Shown: positions 19,182-27,800, counted from the first letter of the stretch. The stretch: 64,000 nucleotides of DNA from an uncultured Clostridia bacterium (GCA_934463165.1 CAKSJG010000002.1:62001-126000), one strand, 5' to 3'. Notes: generated by a model not told the origin, from the letters alone. Numbers and translations: made by a program.

Positions 19182-19691
19182 TTATTTCGGTGCAACGGTC
19201 ATAGACATGTTACGTCCTTCAAGTTTGGCACCCTTTTCAACATTTCCGACTTCGGATACAGCTTCCGAAAATTTTTCGAGAAGCTCGTTGCCAAGACGGG
19301 TATGATGAAGCTCTCTGCCGCGGAAACGAACCGTAATCTTGACTTTGTCACCCGAAGAAAGGAATTTCTTCGTATGATTAACTTTTGTTTCAAAATCATG
19401 GACATCAATTGACGGACTGATTCTTATTTCTTTAATGCTGACGGTCTTCTGATTCTTCTTAGCTTCTTTTTCACGTTTTGACATTTCAAAACGGTACTTA
19501 CCGTAATCCATTATTTTACAAACGGGTGGTTTTGCCTGAGGAGCAATCTTAACCAGATCCATGCCTCTGTCTTCTGCCTTTTTCATGGCAATATCCAAAG
19601 ATACGATATCCAGCTGTGTTCCGTCGGAATCAATCAATCTTACCTCTTTGTCTTTGATCTCTTCATTAATCAACAATTCTTTGTTACTGAT
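19182..19691 (-). CDS. infC: translation initiation factor IF-3, ATC start codon
   Basis: 169 residues if begun at the ATC codon at 19691-19689. The protein has the IF-3 N-terminal domain (LINEEIKDKEVRLID), the linker KREKEAKKNQK and the C-terminal domain ending near MSMTVAPK. No ATG, GTG or TTG lies at the expected start: the first TTG in frame (19676) is 21 or more bases from GGAGGTG, while ATC is 9 bases from it and gives the family-typical start (M)SNKELLINEE. infC genes commonly use rare AUU/AUC/AUA starts so that IF-3, which rejects non-canonical starts, limits its own synthesis. First gene of the operon, behind a long leader. Confidence 0.96.
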   Translation of the reverse strand: MSNKELLINEEIKDKEVRLIDSDGTQLDIVSLDIAMKKAEDRGMDLVKIAPQAKPPVCKIMDYGKYRFEMSKREKEAKKNQKTVSIKEIRISPSIDVHDFETKVNHTKKFLSSGDKVKITVRFRGRELHHTRLGNELLEKFSEAVSEVGNVEKGAKLEGRNMSMTVAPK

Positions 19692-19869
19692 GACAAAGCA
19701 CCTCCATAAATAAATTAAGCAAAGAAAAGCAGAATATTTTCTGCACTCTCAATGATATGAGCATTAAAAAAAGTGGGCGAACTCACCCACTTATACAAAA
19801 CGCGATAAGTATTAACCTTATAAGTACCTTTAAACCATAAGGTGAGAGGTGAATCTCTGCTTTGCTTTC
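19692..19869 (-). promoter_or_regulatory. infC-rpmI-rplT leader, attenuator type (L20-leader-like)
   Basis: About 178 transcribed bases separate the promoter from infC. In RNA order: an AGAG/CTCT hairpin, a 7-bp ACCTTAT/ATAAGGT stem, then an intrinsic terminator (19792-19766), then the ribosome site GGAGGTG. L20 or related leaders control this operon in Firmicutes by premature termination; the match to that named family is by position and layout, not by a covariance search. Confidence 0.75.
19766..19792 (-). terminator. attenuator terminator in the infC leader
   Basis: AAGTGGG and CCCACTT form the stem around TGAGTTCG, followed by seven T residues on the minus strand. It sits about 75 bases before the infC start codon, so it must be bypassed for infC-rpmI-rplT expression. 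Confidence 0.85.
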
Positions 19870-19875
19870 TAAAAC

Positions 19876-19904
19876 ATTATATCACGTAAATTTCGTTTTG
19901 TCAA
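19876..19904 (-). promoter_or_regulatory. perfect-consensus sigma-A promoter of infC-rpmI-rplT
   Basis: TTGACA (19904-19899), 17-bp spacer, TATAAT (19881-19876), all consensus. It defines the 5' end of the long infC leader. Confidence 0.9.
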
Positions 19905-19963
19905 CAAAATTATTACTTAAAATCAATTATTATCCATAAAAATAGAGTGCATAATACACAAAA

Positions 19964-20743
19964 TCACAATATAACTTTCATTCCGTCAGTGCATATATAC
20001 GCTTCATTGCCGAATATATTTTTTACGGTATTCGAATATGCCGCCGGATTTTTTACGATGCGTCTGTTATTGTGCGTAAAATAAAGTTTTTTTACGTTAT
20101 GAGTCCTTGCATATTCACACACGGCGGACGGGGTTACATGACCTGTTTCACACATAAGTGCATCGCAGTAATCGGATATCGGATCATCAAGCTCCGAAAT
20201 AGATTCAATATCACCCGAATACACTATTCTCTCGCCCTCACACTCAATCAAAAAACAATATGACATTACGGGGTTCAAGCCCATATGAGCCGTGGGGAAA
20301 GCCGTCACTTTTATATTTTCATCGCGGTAAATTTCACCGCTTTTATATTGTCTGCCTTCAAGCTCAAACAATATATGGAATGATTCTTCCGTATTTCTTA
20401 ATATATTCATGAATGATTCGTATGTGGAAATATTCGGAATAAATACCGTTTTTTTGCACACACCGTCTTTATAATCACAGTTATAGTGCAGCTTTCTCAT
20501 ATTCCAAAGTAAATTACCGAGACCGCCGATATGATCCATATGAGTATGCGATATAAATACGGCTCTGACGGCTAAAAGATCAATGCCGCACAAATGCGCC
20601 GTGCGCGAACAGTTCTCGCCCGCATCAAAAAAATATACGCTGTCACCGCATTTTAAAGCCATACTCTGATGACACGCTCCGCGCAAAGGTTCCGTACCGG
20701 AGCATGTACCCAAAAAATATATATCCAAGTTATTCACCGCCAT
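19964..20743 (-). CDS. metallo-beta-lactamase-fold hydrolase, RNase Z-like
   Basis: 259 residues. The N-terminal LDIYFLGTCSGTEP strand-loop and SHTHMDHIGGL zinc motif, then AHMG and YSGD metal ligands and a late FTHNN segment, are the MBL fold in the ribonuclease Z/phosphodiesterase branch. True RNase Z has an exosite arm that I cannot identify, so a general phosphodiesterase is equally possible. The ORF can be extended to 20797, but a good promoter (20763-20791) overlaps that extension, so the ATG at 20743 is the likely start; its ribosome site is weak. Confidence 0.8.
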   Translation of the reverse strand: MAVNNLDIYFLGTCSGTEPLRGACHQSMALKCGDSVYFFDAGENCSRTAHLCGIDLLAVRAVFISHTHMDHIGGLGNLLWNMRKLHYNCDYKDGVCKKTVFIPNISTYESFMNILRNTEESFHILFELEGRQYKSGEIYRDENIKVTAFPTAHMGLNPVMSYCFLIECEGERIVYSGDIESISELDDPISDYCDALMCETGHVTPSAVCEYARTHNVKKLYFTHNNRRIVKNPAAYSNTVKNIFGNEAYICTDGMKVIL

Positions 20744-20762
20744 ATCTGCATAACATATATTT

Positions 20763-20791
20763 ATTATACCACCGATCGGATATAATTTCAA
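20763..20791 (-). promoter_or_regulatory. sigma-A promoter of the MBL-fold hydrolase
   Basis: TTGAAA (20791-20786), 17-bp spacer, TATAAT (20768-20763), leaving only a short leader before the ATG at 20743. Confidence 0.7.
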
Positions 20792-20865
20792 CAACAACTT
20801 GTTAAATTTTTTCAGCCGTCGGAATCATTTTCATTTCTTATATTTTCAAAATGGATAGGTACCGT

Positions 20866-21807
20866 TTATATCGGAGGGTTAACAACGGGATTTTTTGAGG
20901 ACATTGAAAGTACACCGTACACAAACACAGACGCAACCCAGCGTTTTGAAGCGCTTTTATTGTCAAATTCTATTGCGTTGAAAATCCCGTTCTCCTTTGC
21001 AATTTTAAGATACCCGTCCGGATAACCGCCGTTTTTCTCTGCTTCATCACCGTAGCCCCATGCGCCGATCAGCATTTTTACAACCTGTTCGTTTGTTACT
21101 TTTTCTTCGGGATAAAACTTACCGTCGGTAAATCCGTTTATTGCACCGTTTTCATATGCAAAGTTTATGTAACCCGACGCCCAATGCTCTGCCAGAACAT
21201 CTGGAAAATAATTTTTCTGTTTCAAATCATCATTTTCCGTTTCATTCTCGCAGCCCATAGCACGACACAAAACAGCGACAAATTCTGCTCTTGTTATTTC
21301 ATCATTTTCGCGCAAATTGCCGTCGGGATCACCCACGATTATGCCGCTTTTGTTGAGGATATCCATCTCGCGCATTATTGTAATTTTACCTTTTTCCGTC
21401 AATTGAGATGGAGTTGTAGATATCGGAAGCGGCGGTCCCATGGTTATTACATATACCGGTTCAGCATAATTAACATTTTTGTTTTTATTAAGAATATCAA
21501 TAGAATCTATCGCCTCTTCCACTGTTTCAAATTCAATCAAAATGCTCCCGGTTATTTGAATTGTTTCAACAATTGTTGCATTAGGCACCAATTTATTTAA
21601 TAGTTCTCTTTTGTTTACTTTATTATTCATATTAACAAAAACCCTATTTGTGAATGCAGAAATATCTGACAAATTTTTGTTTTTCACCCTAATTATTTTT
21701 CTTTTAATTTCGTCATAATCAGTTGATTTTGATACGTTATTTGCATAGGCAATGCATCCATTACAAAAAATAAATATGCTTATTAAAGTCGCTATGATTC
21801 TTTTCAT
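20866..21807 (-). CDS. secreted SLH protein with subtilase-prodomain-like N-terminus
   Basis: 313 residues. Signal peptide about 1-22. Residues about 35-115 form a domain that ends NVNYAEPVY, like the end of subtilase propeptides (inhibitor I9-type), and closely resembles the C-terminus of the neighbouring broken subtilase (FTNRVFVN, LVPNA, FxTVEEAI, YAEPVY in the same order). No protease domain follows; instead there are SLH repeats (GDPDGNLRENDEITRAEF; DVLAEHWASGYINFAYENG; GGYPDGY). The gene follows the subtilase remnant by 17 bp and has a good GGAGGAG site. It may be a leftover of a pro-protease-SLH gene that lost its catalytic middle, or a wall-bound protease inhibitor/chaperone. Confidence 0.75.
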   Translation of the reverse strand: MKRIIATLISIFIFCNGCIAYANNVSKSTDYDEIKRKIIRVKNKNLSDISAFTNRVFVNMNNKVNKRELLNKLVPNATIVETIQITGSILIEFETVEEAIDSIDILNKNKNVNYAEPVYVITMGPPLPISTTPSQLTEKGKITIMREMDILNKSGIIVGDPDGNLRENDEITRAEFVAVLCRAMGCENETENDDLKQKNYFPDVLAEHWASGYINFAYENGAINGFTDGKFYPEEKVTNEQVVKMLIGAWGYGDEAEKNGGYPDGYLKIAKENGIFNAIEFDNKSASKRWVASVFVYGVLSMSSKNPVVNPPI

Positions 21808-21824
21808 TATAAAACTCTCCTCCT

Positions 21825-22997
21825 CTAATTAAATGACAAACGAGTATTATATACCGGTTCTGCATAGATAACACTTTCATTTTCGTTAAGTACTTCAATT
21901 GAACTTATTGCTTCCTCAACCGTTTTAAATTCAATTACAAAACTGCCTGTCAATTGGATTTCCTCAATAATATCTGCATTCGGAACTAATTCATGCAATA
22001 GTGTTATTTTATCAATTTCATCACTAATATTTACAAAAACCCTATTTGTAAATGACGATTTTCTTGCCGTTCTTTTCATATCAAGTATTCGTTCTTTTAT
22101 ACTTTTATCATTTGATCTCCTTGGTGCTTTTCTGGGTATGGGAGAGTCATTGCAAAATGAATTCCACACATTTAACGAACCACTACTGGAAATTTTATCA
22201 CTAAGCTTGCTATCATATGATACGTTATTTGCACCTATTAATCTTTGTTTAATTTCTAACGGTGTCAAATTGGTATAATAAGACTTGATAAGTGCTGCAG
22301 CACCGGAGACGTGCGGAGCAGCCATAGAGGTTCCACTCCTTAAAAGGTAATCACTATTCGGATATGAACTAAATATATTAGTACCAGGAGCTGCGATACT
22401 TGTATTTCCCCCATAATTTGAATCCGGCGATAACATTCCATCACTCTTAAGGTTTGCAACAACAATTATGTTTTCCACATCTGCACACGCAGGATAATGA
22501 TCACTATCATTTGATAAATCAACTCCATTGTTTCCTGCCGCAACAACAAATAATGTCTTTGAGGCCTTTTTCATTGCAGTTTCCAATTCCAAAATAGACA
22601 TCTCACTGTATCCCCAAAAATCCACACTCATATTTGCTATTTCTATATTATTATCTTTTATATATTTTATAGCATATATTAAGTTATATATATCTTGATT
22701 ATATGTAGGTACATTGTTTATTGGCATTCCTAATACTTTAATAGGAACAATTTTTGATTCGGGTGCAATTCCCGATATGCCATCAGTATTATTTTGTTCG
22801 GCTGCAATTATTCCGGATACATGTGTTCCATGACCGTGTTTATCCATACAACCATATCTTCTCCAGTATTCAGTAACTATATAGGGGTCCGGATCATTGT
22901 CTGATACGATCCGCCAACCAGAAGGATTTATTTCTTCATTACTATTATAGATTGTTGATCCAAACTTTTTACCGTTTATATAGTCATGCCCCCTTAG
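21825..22997 (-). pseudogene. S8 subtilase lacking its N-terminus and catalytic Asp
   Basis: A subtilisin-like domain keeps the catalytic His (HGHGTHVSG), the oxyanion Asn (VAAGNNG) and the catalytic Ser (GTSMAAPHVSG). Upstream of the first ATG (22847) the same frame continues back to about 22988 and reads GHDYING...IVSDNDPD, the stretch that normally follows the catalytic Asp motif, then meets a stop. No signal peptide, propeptide or DTG-type Asp is encoded, and no ATG, GTG or TTG lies in frame before 22847. The last ~95 residues form a subtilase-prodomain-like unit ending YAEPVY. An intact promoter and a G-rich ribosome-site-like run sit just before the break. Probably inactive; a short protein from 22847 (340 residues) could still be made. 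Confidence 0.8.
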
Positions 22998-23015
22998 TTA
23001 ATTATTCCTATTGAC

Positions 23016-23044
23016 ATTATATCATATTTTTTTACCGCTTTCAA
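23016..23044 (-). promoter_or_regulatory. sigma-A promoter ahead of the broken subtilase
   Basis: TTGAAA (23044-23039), 17-bp spacer, TATAAT (23021-23016). It lies directly after the stop of the small ger gene and about 15 bp before a GGGGG run at the subtilase breakpoint, so the promoter outlived the gene's 5' end; it would now also drive the SLH protein gene. Confidence 0.7.
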
Positions 23045-23054
23045 CATCAACACA

Positions 23055-23210
23055 TCAAAAAAATTGCAAAACCGATACTGCAAATCCGCATCCTGCAAGT
23101 ATAATTAAAGCATACATCGTCGGATAATTATTTGTTTTTGCAGAAAATTTTATGCAGGAAATCAAATATTTTAATATAAAAAGCAACAAAATTATTTTAA
23201 AAATAAGCAC
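23055..23210 (-). CDS. small two-TM protein, candidate germinant-receptor D subunit
   Basis: 51 residues from a GTG at 23210. A hydrophobic helix (LIFKIILLLFILKYLI), a short polar turn (KFSAKTNNYP) and a second helix (YALIILAGCGFAVSVLQFF) give a two-TM hairpin. GAGGTG stands 7 bases upstream, overlapping the end of the C-subunit gene. Several Bacillus ger operons carry a fourth, small two-TM D gene that tunes germination; size, topology and position fit, but sequence similarity cannot be tested here. Confidence 0.65.
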   Translation of the reverse strand: MLIFKIILLLFILKYLISCIKFSAKTNNYPTMYALIILAGCGFAVSVLQFF

Positions 23211-23221
23211 AGGCACACACC

Positions 23222-24154
23222 TCAGTTAAAAATCACATCGGACAAAGAATTTTCATTCATAAACTTAAAATAGTCCGATGATGTTATAAAAAGTCTTTTT
23301 GAGTAATACATACAATTAAATATGTCGTAATTCTCGGCAAAATTTTTCTTTGCAAGGCTGAGAAAATCATCCCTGCCTTTAAAATCATCGGGAATTGCCA
23401 GATGTAATCTGCCGTTTTTCAGAAAAACAAACCTCGAAATAAGCTTTTTTCCGTTTTCGGATATCAGCGTACGGAAATTTTCACAGTTGTTACCGTCTAT
23501 AATTTTCACGTTGTCACCGGTGTTATAAAATGAAACAGCGCATATATTCGCCAGGCTGCCCTTATCCATATCAACCGTTTTAATTACCGGGATTACGGCT
23601 GTGTAATATTTATTATAAACAGCAAGCGCAATATCGGATATTGAACAGGATACGTCCGAATTGCTTTTTTCAAACATGAAAGAAGTAAAATTCTCGGTGT
23701 TTCCGTCATATTCGGTACTTATACAGTCAAATATTTCGTTTCCGCCCGAGAGATCGATGCAAAAATTAACCATGGGATTCATTTTTATTTGCCGGCGAAT
23801 ATACGGCTCGTCATCTTCAAAACAGCTTTCCAGATAGTTTTTATCCGAAATGAACAGGCTTACGTGATCAAGATCTATTTCTCCGCCTCCGTCGGACTTA
23901 AATTGTTCAACGGCTTCTTCAAAATTTTTTGATTTAAATTCATATATTTTTGCCGATGAAACGAAGCTTCCGTCCTCGCCGCCGTCTTCTCCCGACGGAA
24001 CAGAGACATAAAACTTATAGATCTTCCCCGAAAGAGCCGCCTCCGCACTGCACGCGGTTACTATTTTTTTATTTTCTATTTCTGATGACGCTGTGCATCC
24101 TCCAAACAAAAATACAAAAGCTGCCACAATAAAAATTACCGTAATTTTTTTCAT
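23222..24154 (-). CDS. Ger(x)C-family spore germination lipoprotein
   Basis: 310 residues. Lipoprotein signal with the lipobox LFGGC near residue 20, so anchored on the outer face of the inner spore membrane. The rest fits a shortened, divergent Ger(x)C protein (family members are usually 370-400 residues): early KKIVTACS segment, a FEEAVEQF helix, a LDHVSLFISDK segment equivalent to the LxHxxxxIxG region, and a C-terminal MYYSKRLFITS. Position after A and B subunit genes makes the call firm despite divergence. Confidence 0.8.
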   Translation of the reverse strand: MKKITVIFIVAAFVFLFGGCTASSEIENKKIVTACSAEAALSGKIYKFYVSVPSGEDGGEDGSFVSSAKIYEFKSKNFEEAVEQFKSDGGGEIDLDHVSLFISDKNYLESCFEDDEPYIRRQIKMNPMVNFCIDLSGGNEIFDCISTEYDGNTENFTSFMFEKSNSDVSCSISDIALAVYNKYYTAVIPVIKTVDMDKGSLANICAVSFYNTGDNVKIIDGNNCENFRTLISENGKKLISRFVFLKNGRLHLAIPDDFKGRDDFLSLAKKNFAENYDIFNCMYYSKRLFITSSDYFKFMNENSLSDVIFN

Positions 24155-24174
24155 AATAACCTCCGAATCGATAA

Positions 24175-25239
24175 TTACAAATTACGCTTGATACCATTTC
24201 TTCTTTTAAAGACCGTAATCAAAGGAACTGCTATTGACAAAGCAAACATCAAACACGAAACAAATTCATATAAATCCGTATTAAATTTTAATGAACACGA
24301 ATTGTACAAAAGCAGTGAAAGGCAAATTACAAACGGTTTTGTATCGTCAAAGTTTGTAAGGCTGCACAAGATAGACGAACTGATAATAAGACCGACAGAT
24401 GCCGAAAATACATTTATCAGAATTATTACAAAAAGCAAAATGATTTCGTATCTGTGAAATATGCTTCCTTTTGAAACTGATGAAAATACAGCCTCCAGCG
24501 AACTAAAATACAGCTTGCCCATAGGATACGGAACAGTGAAAACATAAATCAGAAGCAACATGGCGCATATCATAAAAATCACGAGTATTGCTTTTTTTAC
24601 ACATGAGGTAAAGTTTTTTTTACATCTGAATTTATCTGCAATAAAAAGCACGGCGAATATGCCCCCGAAAGCGGATATCGGATGAAAGTTTACTGCTGAA
24701 CGTAAAACGTCTTTTCCAAAAAGCGGATATATATTTTCAGCATCCCACGCATCAAGCGTAATTACAGTCATAAGGGATATTAATATAAATGTTATGATTA
24801 AAGATATATAAGAGCTTCTTGTCAGCGCTTCCATACCGAGTGTTGCGCAAGCGGCGGCGCTTATACACAAAAAAAGCGATATATCGTCCGTTGCAAGCTT
24901 TTCGGTTCCGAAATTTATAATGTTGCCGCTGTAAAGAGAAAAGCTTATACATGTATACAAAAATATTACAGCAAACGAAAGCAGCGTAAAAATTATGAAT
25001 ATATATTTCGGAAATGACGTTTTTACCACATCGGTAATATTCAGACCGCCAAAGGTTAACGTATATTTTTTCAGACAGTAAAAAGCGATAAAAGCCGCAC
25101 CGAGAGCAACAATCAAATTAAATACCGAAAAAAAACCCGAAATATTATACGTTCTGTCTATAACGAACATTAAAAACGGACAAAGAGAAAAGAGTGTTAC
25201 CGCCGCACCCGCCTCACCGCTGCCGATTTTTATTTTCAT
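24175..25239 (-). CDS. GerAB/GerKB-family germinant receptor permease subunit
   Basis: 354 residues with about ten hydrophobic segments, the layout of the APC-superfamily B subunit, which forms the germinant-binding pocket. Early IGSGEAGAAVTLFSL replaces the more common Q-G-T-type start. It overlaps the A-subunit gene by four bases (ATGA), so translation is coupled. Confidence 0.85.
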   Translation of the reverse strand: MKIKIGSGEAGAAVTLFSLCPFLMFVIDRTYNISGFFSVFNLIVALGAAFIAFYCLKKYTLTFGGLNITDVVKTSFPKYIFIIFTLLSFAVIFLYTCISFSLYSGNIINFGTEKLATDDISLFLCISAAACATLGMEALTRSSYISLIITFILISLMTVITLDAWDAENIYPLFGKDVLRSAVNFHPISAFGGIFAVLFIADKFRCKKNFTSCVKKAILVIFMICAMLLLIYVFTVPYPMGKLYFSSLEAVFSSVSKGSIFHRYEIILLFVIILINVFSASVGLIISSSILCSLTNFDDTKPFVICLSLLLYNSCSLKFNTDLYEFVSCLMFALSIAVPLITVFKRRNGIKRNL

Positions 25240-26825
25240 TTATCCTCATCTCCCCCTGAATTTTTATTGACTCCCCGCAAATAATCCGGACTTTTAACCA
25301 AAAAGTGTGTATCAAAAACAGCGTGGTAAAACGGATGAGCGGATGTTTTAGGAGAAAACGGAACACAAAACGGCACGCCGAAATTTTTTGTCCCAAGTAT
25401 AAGCGTCATCTGAACCGCAAAAAAGCAGACAATTCCGACAAGACCGAGAAGCGCCCCGGCAAAAATATAACCAAACCGCGATATCCTGAATGAAAACGAC
25501 AGCGAATATGACGGAATTGCAAATGACGCTATGCCGCATACGGAAACAATAATTATCACTATCGGGCTTGCGATTCCTGCGGTAACCGCAGCCTGACCGA
25601 GTATCAGGCCGCCGACTATTCCGAGTGATGACCCTATTGCACCCGGAATCCTGATTCCGGCTTCTTTGATAAGCTCAAACGACAGCTCCATTATTATGAC
25701 CTCCGTAAGAGAAGAAAACGGAACGCTGGCACGCGCTGATGACAAAGAGACAAGCATATCCGTCAGGATGGATTCGGTATGGTATTTTGTAACGGCAAGA
25801 TATATGCCGGGTGTTAAAAGCGACAGAATTACGGCAATTATCCTGATCATTTTTATAAATACCGAAAACGGTTTTCTGAGATATGAATCCTCGGGTGATG
25901 CGATTATATCCGTTATATTTGACGGAAGAATGAGCGCATGCGAGCTCCCGTTTAAAACAAGAGCCGCCCTGCCCTCCGCAAGAGATCTGCACACCTTGTC
26001 GGGTCTTTCCGTCGTTATAATCTGCGGCATCGTAATCAAACTTCTCTCTTCAAGCTCTTTTTCCACATCAAAAACGGAAAATATAAAATCACCCTGTATA
26101 TCTTTTAAACGCGATTTTATATTTTCAAGAAGTGATGTATTTATTATACCATCTATATACGCAAGTGACGCGGATGTTTTTGTTTTTTTTCCGAATTCGA
26201 AGCTTTCCATAATTAAATCACTGCAGTTTACCGATTTTCTGATAAGAGCAGTGTTAGACCTTAAAACTTCGTTGAATCCCTCGTGAGGTCCCTGGACAAC
26301 ATCTTCGTTAACAGGCGAATCCACGCCTCTGTGTTCCCATGATTTTACGTCTATGATAATTCCGCATGTACACCCGTCTATCACCAGCATAACATTTCCT
26401 ATGTTTACAAAATCGGTCATCTTGGTAAGGGAGGTTTCGTATGTTATCTGTATCTGCGGCATGACATTTTCGGCAAAGTATTTTATGAGATCGTCATTGT
26501 CGGGAGTTTTATCCGATGTATATTTATTTTTCATAACGGGCATCAAAATGTATTCGTTTATCGAATCCGAATCCGATAAACCGTCGGCACATATGATAAA
26601 TCCTTTTAAGGAATCGTTGTTAAAATTCCAGTTAAAGCGCCTCACAACTATATCGCCGTTTATATCGGCATGAAGAACCGAGCACGCATTTGTATAATTA
26701 ACATCGATATCTGCCGATAAGCTTATATCGTTTTTTTCGTCTTTAATTTTTTCCGTCTTTGTTTCAAAAGTCAAATCAAAATCATTTTTTTTATTTGACG
26801 GAGCATATTTTAAAAAGTCAAACAT
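25236..26825 (-). CDS. GerAA/GerKA-family germinant receptor A subunit
   Basis: 529 residues. A soluble N-terminal region of about 310 residues (with DVKSWEHRGVDSPVNEDVVQGPHEGF, the family hallmark, near residue 185) is followed by about five TM segments and the tail FGVPFCVPFSP. Family members form the oligomeric ion channel of the receptor. The stretch IPGAIGSSLGIVGGLILGQAA is typical. AGGGTG precedes the ATG. First gene of a four-gene minus-strand operon (A, B, C, small D candidate). Confidence 0.93.
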   Translation of the reverse strand: MFDFLKYAPSNKKNDFDLTFETKTEKIKDEKNDISLSADIDVNYTNACSVLHADINGDIVVRRFNWNFNNDSLKGFIICADGLSDSDSINEYILMPVMKNKYTSDKTPDNDDLIKYFAENVMPQIQITYETSLTKMTDFVNIGNVMLVIDGCTCGIIIDVKSWEHRGVDSPVNEDVVQGPHEGFNEVLRSNTALIRKSVNCSDLIMESFEFGKKTKTSASLAYIDGIINTSLLENIKSRLKDIQGDFIFSVFDVEKELEERSLITMPQIITTERPDKVCRSLAEGRAALVLNGSSHALILPSNITDIIASPEDSYLRKPFSVFIKMIRIIAVILSLLTPGIYLAVTKYHTESILTDMLVSLSSARASVPFSSLTEVIIMELSFELIKEAGIRIPGAIGSSLGIVGGLILGQAAVTAGIASPIVIIIVSVCGIASFAIPSYSLSFSFRISRFGYIFAGALLGLVGIVCFFAVQMTLILGTKNFGVPFCVPFSPKTSAHPFYHAVFDTHFLVKSPDYLRGVNKNSGGDEDK

Positions 26826-26934
26826 AACAATTCACCCTATGTTATGTTTGACAGTTATTTATTTAATATTCAGGAATATTTAAACAATAAACCGTCAATA
26901 ATAACCTTAATTTATTAAACACGGAGGGAAATTT

Positions 26935-27195
26935 ATGATTCCGAAATACAATATCGATTACTACAGAAAAATGATTCAAAAAAATACGGGAAAAAAGATC
27001 TATTTGTGCATAAAAAAAGGGAGAAAAATGTTTACGCTGAAAAACTGTATTATAGAAAATGCATATCAATCTTTGTTTATCGTTAAAATTTACGGAGAAA
27101 ATTTGCTCCGTGTGAATACCGTATCGGTATGTTATGCCGATCTTTTAACCGGATGCGCAAGGGTTACACTCATAAATGATGCACAGGAAGCATAG
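26935..27195 (+). CDS. Veg-family protein
   Basis: 86 residues. The core K-x-G-R-(K)-x(2)-x-L-x-N-x-I-I-E, then YADLLTG and a hydrophobic end match the Veg family (DUF1021), small SH3-like proteins highly expressed in vegetative Firmicutes; Bacillus Veg affects biofilm matrix genes. A strong GGAGGG site precedes the ATG. Divergent from the ger operon. Function in this organism is not known. Confidence 0.85.
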   Translation: MIPKYNIDYYRKMIQKNTGKKIYLCIKKGRKMFTLKNCIIENAYQSLFIVKIYGENLLRVNTVSVCYADLLTGCARVTLINDAQEA

Positions 27196-27276
27196 CACTT
27201 AAGGGGCCTTTTTGTCATTCGCTTTATACAAATTGTAAAAAATTTACCTGCAAACAATTTTTTTACCAAAAACATC

Positions 27277-27305
27277 TTGCTTTTTTTTGAGTAATATTGT
27301 ATAAT
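27277..27305 (+). promoter_or_regulatory. sigma-A promoter of the small P-loop gene
   Basis: TTGCTT (27277-27282), 17-bp spacer, TATAAT (27300-27305), about 37 bp before the ATG at 27343. Confidence 0.7.
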
Positions 27306-27342
27306 ATAGCTAATCAATTATATATATGAGGAGGAATAAACA

Positions 27343-27750
27343 ATGGTAAATTTAATTGTTGGCAAAAAAGGTTCCGGAAAGACAAAAGCAATGATAGACG
27401 GTGTTCACGGTGCGCTGGAAAATGAACACGGTGATATTGTGTTTATATGCAACGGAGACAGGCATGTGCTTGACCTTAATCATTCCGTAAGACTTATTGA
27501 CGTTGCGGAATATAATATGGATGAATTTAAAATATTTAAAAGCTTTATCAACGGAATCCTCTCCCAAAATTATGATATATCTTCCGTTTTTATAGACAGC
27601 TTATTTAAAATAGTTCCCGATGATATTGACAATCTTGCTTCTTTTATAGAAGATATCGATAACATTTCACAGAAAAAGAATATAACGTTTACTGTTTGTA
27701 TCAGTGCCGACAAAGAGGAATTACCTGAAAATATTTATAAATATATATAA
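27343..27750 (+). CDS. small P-loop ATP-binding protein, unknown
   Basis: 135 residues. A Walker A motif lies at the very start (VGKKGSGKTKAM, residues 6-17); an Asp after a hydrophobic run (SSVFIDSLFK, near residue 83) may be Walker B. It resembles a minimal RecA/ASCE core without further domains. A strong GAGGAGG site precedes the ATG. It has its own promoter and is followed by a GC-rich hairpin. I do not know its role; nearby genes suggest a vegetative housekeeping function. Confidence 0.7.
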   Translation: MVNLIVGKKGSGKTKAMIDGVHGALENEHGDIVFICNGDRHVLDLNHSVRLIDVAEYNMDEFKIFKSFINGILSQNYDISSVFIDSLFKIVPDDIDNLASFIEDIDNISQKKNITFTVCISADKEELPENIYKYI

Positions 27751-27777
27751 AACAGTATATTAAATTTGATTAAAGGT

Positions 27778-27800
27778 GCGGCGGGGAATTATCCCGCCGC
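27778..27800 (+). terminator. GC-rich hairpin after the P-loop gene
   Basis: GCGGCGGG (27778-27785) pairs exactly with CCCGCCGC (27793-27800), followed by a T-rich but interrupted run. It lies 14 bases before the yigZ ATG, so it may terminate the upstream message or restrict access to yigZ's weak ribosome site. Confidence 0.55.

Noticed and set aside
19677..19691. TTG at 19676 as the infC start
   Set aside because: Too far from GGAGGTG and loses the conserved first residues; ATC at 19691 fits better.
25666..26286. 206-residue plus-strand ORF
   Set aside because: Antisense to the ger A-subunit gene, whose protein motifs are clear; the antisense product has no recognisable domain.
26826..26934. 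Possible sigma-G promoter (TGAATA and CATAACA) before the ger operon
   Set aside because: The elements are about 20 bp apart, longer than the usual 17-18, and the region is too AT-rich to trust.
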